Source of the DNA: CATOSP01 sp965205385
GTDB lineage: Bacteria; Chloroflexota; Dehalococcoidia; Lucifugimonadales; UBA3495
Length of the DNA stretch: 64,000 nt
Reading direction: 5' to 3'
NCBI GenBank assembly: GCA_965205385.1
Contig: CBDBGS010000008.1
Location: 1,550,001-1,614,000, forward strand
Numbering within the stretch: position 1 is the stretch's first letter; each line of letters starts with the position of its first letter. Made by a program: the position numbers and the translations under genes. Shown piece after piece: positions 60,502-64,000 of this stretch. The notes under the pieces were generated by a model. The model was not told the origin of the DNA and searched no databases. It saw only the letters and a program-made list of their open reading frames with translations.

Positions 60502-61833
60502 ATGACAACACAGATGGCTCCCGAGTCTATGTACCGGTCCACCGAAGGGCTGGGCGTTTGGCCGCACCGAGGAAAGGTAGCGGCTGTTGGAATCGGCCAC
60601 TCGCCGACAGCGCGGCGTTGGGATGGCAGGCCTGAAACGTCGGTAGGCGCGAATAGCATTCTGGCATTGCGCCGCGCCATCGAAGACGCGGGCGTCTCGC
60701 CGGACCAGGTAGACGGATTGGTCGTAGTGCCCGTCACCACCACCGGGGCCCACTGGCCGGAGGACACACCCGTACCGGCCGACGTGGTCAACGCTTTTAA
60801 CAAGACCGATGACCCGGTGGACGGCATCGGTCAGTTGAGCGCGGAATGGCTTTTGAAGAACATGCCAGAGCTGACCAACGTCAAGTTCACCATGAACGCG
60901 CCTGGCTGCATGTCCGCCGCGGTAGTCGTAGCAGCTCAAGCGGTCGGTGATGGGTTGACCAACACCTGCCTGGTGCTCAAAGGCTGGCATAACCTGGACG
61001 GCAGGTACAACCACGGCGGCTCTAGCGCGGTGGACACCGTCCCGGGCAGCCTTGCCCTGGGTCCTGGCCGAACGGTGTGGGGTCCTCCCGGTTGCTTCGG
61101 CACGGCCCTCCAGTTCGCGGAGTACTGTCACAAGTACGGCAAGAACCACGACATGATGGCCCCCTTCATGCAGAACTCGAGAAGGAACGGGTTGCTGTTC
61201 CCAGAGGGTTATTGGTTCCAGCACCGGCCCGAGGAACTGACGCCGGACGACTATCTCGCTGCCCGCTGGATCGCAAAGCCAGCGAACCTCTTCGATAACG
61301 ACATCCCGATCATGGTGTCGGCAGCGTACGTATTTACCACCGCGGAACGGGCGCAGGACATGAGCCAGAAGCCCGTATACATCCTTGGGCATGCATCCAG
61401 CAGGGGTTCCACGAGGAGTCTCACGCCAACCTTGCAAGAGGTCCAGAACGAGACCGGCAGCACGGGGAGAAAGATATTCGAGGCAGCCGGCATCACCGCA
61501 GACGACCTCTCGTTCGAGAACATGTACGACGGTTTCGCCGAGTTCCACCAGTTCCACATCGAAGGGCTGGGGTACCGGGGAATGAAGTTCGGGGATGCCT
61601 TGGACTTCTACCAAACGGATATTAGTATCGAAGGCCCGAACCCGGTCCTGCCCAGCGGCGGCAACATCGGCAGCGGCCGGAGCCGCTTCTGGATGCACAC
61701 CGACTGCATCCAGCAGATTCAGGGCCGCGCCGGCGCGCGGACGCTCACGGGGGTGAAGCCAGAGATCGCCGTCTCCGGTGGTCCCATGCCCATGGGCGGC
61801 AACTTCACCGTCTGGAGCGCCACTCCCGACTAG
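60502..61833 (+). CDS. Thiolase-fold acyl-CoA acetyltransferase (SCP-x/lipid-transfer type)
   Basis: A 443-residue protein, AGGAG before ATG. The thiolase fold is seen in VGIGHSPTARRWDGR, SILALRRAIEDAGVSPDQVD, NAPGCMSAAVVVAAQAVGDG (the position of the acyl-accepting Cys), FENMYDGFAEFHQFHIEGLG, and a C-terminal GGPMPMGGNF. The C-terminal catalytic Cys-x-Gly motif of true thiolases is not obvious, which groups it with non-decarboxylating or aldolase-like members that need a DUF35 partner. The upstream gene provides one. Substrate unknown; possibly retro-aldol removal of a side chain. Confidence 0.88.
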   Translation: MTTQMAPESMYRSTEGLGVWPHRGKVAAVGIGHSPTARRWDGRPETSVGANSILALRRAIEDAGVSPDQVDGLVVVPVTTTGAHWPEDTPVPADVVNAFNKTDDPVDGIGQLSAEWLLKNMPELTNVKFTMNAPGCMSAAVVVAAQAVGDGLTNTCLVLKGWHNLDGRYNHGGSSAVDTVPGSLALGPGRTVWGPPGCFGTALQFAEYCHKYGKNHDMMAPFMQNSRRNGLLFPEGYWFQHRPEELTPDDYLAARWIAKPANLFDNDIPIMVSAAYVFTTAERAQDMSQKPVYILGHASSRGSTRSLTPTLQEVQNETGSTGRKIFEAAGITADDLSFENMYDGFAEFHQFHIEGLGYRGMKFGDALDFYQTDISIEGPNPVLPSGGNIGSGRSRFWMHTDCIQQIQGRAGARTLTGVKPEIAVSGGPMPMGGNFTVWSATPD

Positions 61834-61867
61834 ACTGCGCTTACGTTTCGGGACTAGGACGCGATTG

Positions 61868-61893
61868 CGGCCCCGGTTAAAACACCGGGGCCG
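61868..61893 (+). terminator. Terminator after the thiolase gene
   Basis: CGGCCCCGGT (61868-61877) and ACCGGGGCCG (61884-61893) form a perfect 10-bp stem with a 6-base loop, followed by TTGTGTT. Confidence 0.83.
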
Positions 61894-61927
61894 TTGTGTT
61901 CTCAGGACAGTAGTCATCGGGGGACAA

Positions 61928-63972
61928 ATGAGTAAAAGGATCGTCGAGTCAGGTTCCCAAGGCCGCACCCGGGAACGGCTCTGCGCATTCTTTTCAGGCT
62001 TTTCAGGCCTTATTCTGTTGGTTTTCGCGGCATGTAACGATGAAGATCAACTCGACTCAACCAGATTTCAGATCACGTCGGAACCTCCGTCTTCGACCAA
62101 AGAGGTATCTCAACAGACTTTCCAGTCAGTCACATCTCCGCCTGCAACATCTGATCGATTAGCAAGCCTGTCCGGCTCAAGCCCAACACCCCAACTGACG
62201 GTTGCTCCCGCGGCTAACCCGACTGCATCAGTGACCCCTTTTGCCGCGCTACTCAAAACTCCCACACCCGACACAGGCCCGTCAAATGGTGTCAACCCCA
62301 ATTTGGCCTCGACTCCCACCATTGATATCGTTCCAACGGGGATCCCTACTCCGCCTCAACCGGATGTTGTTTCGCCCAACCCTTCAGGGCAGGCCGGGCC
62401 TACCCGGACTCCTATGGCTATCCAGCCCACTGTGGCGTTACCAGCTCTAACCGCAACTCCTTTACCAACACTGACGTCTGAGGCAACCCCTGAAACTGAA
62501 CCGAGTTTGACGCCAACTCCACTGGCGACAAGGGCCGCGAGTGCGGCGGAACCCAGTCAAGAGGGCCTGGATGTCCGGGACATTTTCGACCGGATTGTGA
62601 ACGAAAGGGGGTTGGTACTCGTTGACTGGGAAGGACACATCGCCAACCCAGCCATGAGGTATGTAGTTAAACCGCCTAAGGGTTCCAAGTTCCCTATGCG
62701 GGTTGATCTAAGTTCAACGGAGCCGAGGATGAATTTCAATCTCCCGAGCCATACAGGTCCCGATGGGCCGACGAAGTCTTTGCTTGTCGGACCTCAATCC
62801 TCAGACGGTAGCTTCTTTGTCTCGATATTCCCGGACCGCGACTCCGCTGACGAGACCCACGAGTTGGTGTTCGAGTATTTGGACTCCCAAGGGGTCGACC
62901 GCCGGAAGATCATCGATGTACATGTAGTCGATCAGGACTTGGACCGCTCCCCGGTTTTTGAGATTCAGGTTGACTTCTCTCAAGACCAGACCGGTCTGTT
63001 TGGTGACATGTCTGCCCGGGATACGATTAGGTTGGCTGTAGAGGATTGGGCGTATTTCTTCGCTGATATGAAGCTGGATGAAGTCGGAGCGGGTTCGGAG
63101 AAAACCTGGATTTGGAACTCAGACGGGTTTGAGGCAGGGCAGATAGTCACTAACGCGGTGAGCTACACCGGGTTCTTGTTGTACGCATATGGTATTCATC
63201 ACGACGAACTTCGATCAGGGGGGAAGGGTCGTGGTACGGTGGGTATCAGACTAGCGGGGGCCGGAAACATCCCCTAAGACGTTCAGGTGGGATAGAATTG
63301 GATGAATGGGGGAACTACAACTCTCTTGGGTGGACCATTTCAGTTTATGAGGACGAATGGTGGCGTGCAACCAACCTTGGGGACGTTCCCAACGACCTTT
63401 ATTCCATAGCTCACCACGAATCGGGCCATAATTTGGCGTTCAACCAGACGTACGATGATTTCGTGATTCTGAAGGAACAGGGTCAAGTGACTAATCCCAC
63501 CGTATCTAATTATCACGGTGGGAATGTGGCCATTGCCGATACCGATCACTTTCCTGGCGCGGTAGACCGAGCCAGCAGGCGTGGCGCCTTTGGCAATGAA
63601 TATGACGGCGAGATGCCCCAAGGACGTTGGACCCTTACCAAGCTTGATCTGTTGGTAGCTGAGGCCGTTGGCTACCGCCTTCGCGGTACTTCAGCCTTCA
63701 TCCCCCTATCCGTTCGGGACCATCCACTCCCAGCAGGAAGGACGATGCTGCCCTATTCAGCAAGACTTGAGGCTATAGGTGGAACACCCCCGTATTATTG
63801 GTCCGTTGAATCTGGGGCCTTCCCCGACGGACTGAGCTTCGACTCCTTCTCCGGGACCGTCTCTGGTGTACCGAGGATTCCGGGGAGTTATGAAATCACG
63901 GTTCGGGTACGAGACTACCAGGAATGGGACGCGGGTGTTACGCAATTATTGTCATTGAGGATTGGCGAATAA
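61928..63972 (+). CDS. Secreted lipoprotein with Pro/Thr linker, zinc-protease HExxH motif and Ig-like domain (single-base frameshift)
   Basis: From ATG 61928 a lipoprotein signal (FFSGFSGLILLVFAAC) leads to ~170 residues of Ser/Pro/Thr-rich linker, then a beta domain (DWEGHIANPAMRYVVKPPKG; FDRIVNERGLVLVDW). The protease-like part VFEIQVDFSQDQTGLFGDMS runs to GIRLAGAGNIP, then a stop. In the next frame LDEWGNYNSLGWTISVYEDE and SIAHHESGHNLAFNQTYDDF (H-E-x-x-H-N, with the third ligand probably further on) complete it, followed by GGTPPYYWSVESGAFPDGLS, a He_PIG-type Ig domain. Adding one C at 63271-63274 gives 682 codons. It probably acts on the cell surface as a metallopeptidase. Confidence 0.8.
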
Positions 63973-64000
63973 GCTCATCTTTTAACCACTTGCGGCAGGG

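Overview
The window is GC-rich chromosomal DNA from a bacterium. The gene set suggests a Chloroflexota (Dehalococcoidia/SAR202-like) organism: a CoxL-type xanthine dehydrogenase subunit, a thiolase paired with a Zn-ribbon/OB-fold protein, very long HlyD-type adaptors, and a monoderm-style conjugation system with a PrgI-like protein and VirB2-like pilins. This placement is inferred from gene content; no 16S rRNA or other phylogenetic marker is present.

Layout. (1) 1-10.3 kb, minus strand: the start of a molybdenum hydroxylase subunit, then a two-component system driving a MacB-type ABC export operon with a ~950-residue adaptor, a small exported protein and a Nudix hydrolase. (2) 10.36-39.8 kb: an integrative conjugative element (ICE) next to a tRNA-Val gene. 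It holds a large serine recombinase whose reading frame runs into the tRNA, a ribbon-helix-helix protein, an Xre/ImmA regulatory pair, a tandem set of tiny helix-turn-helix proteins, a probable nuclease cargo gene, a type IV secretion operon (VirB6/TrbL, PrgI, two VirB2-like pilins, VirB4, and a coupling ATPase fused to a replication-relaxation domain), and a plus-strand DNA-processing block (primase, Rad52, Cas4/RecB-like nuclease, SSB, RadC, DUF6094-type methyltransferase, SNF2-type helicase). A pair of repeats at 27,987-28,063 is a candidate oriT. The right end of the ICE could not be located. (3) 39.8-48.6 kb: a MITE, a small gene plus a broken retropepsin-like protease, and a ~2,450-codon secreted adhesin gene (GLUG, FnIII and cadherin repeats). 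The adhesin follows a 19-base C tract and is split by a second copy of the MITE. (4) 48.6-54 kb: a cysteine hydrolase, a second two-component system and a lipoprotein. (5) 54-64 kb: a third MITE of another family, a NYN ribonuclease gene with a terminator-like hairpin at its start codon, an unknown gene, an IS1182-type insertion sequence, an RDD protein, a decayed cytochrome b561, a thiolase/OB-fold pair, and a secreted zinc-protease-like lipoprotein.

A strong pattern runs across regions. Many otherwise intact genes carry one single-base frameshift, most often in short C/G runs, and adding or removing one base restores a whole number of codons. This points to residual indel errors in a long-read assembly, although some tracts (C19, G10) could be real contingency loci. 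Two in-frame stops (in VirB4 and cytochrome b561) and two internal deletions or insertions (helicase, adhesin) are not explained by that.
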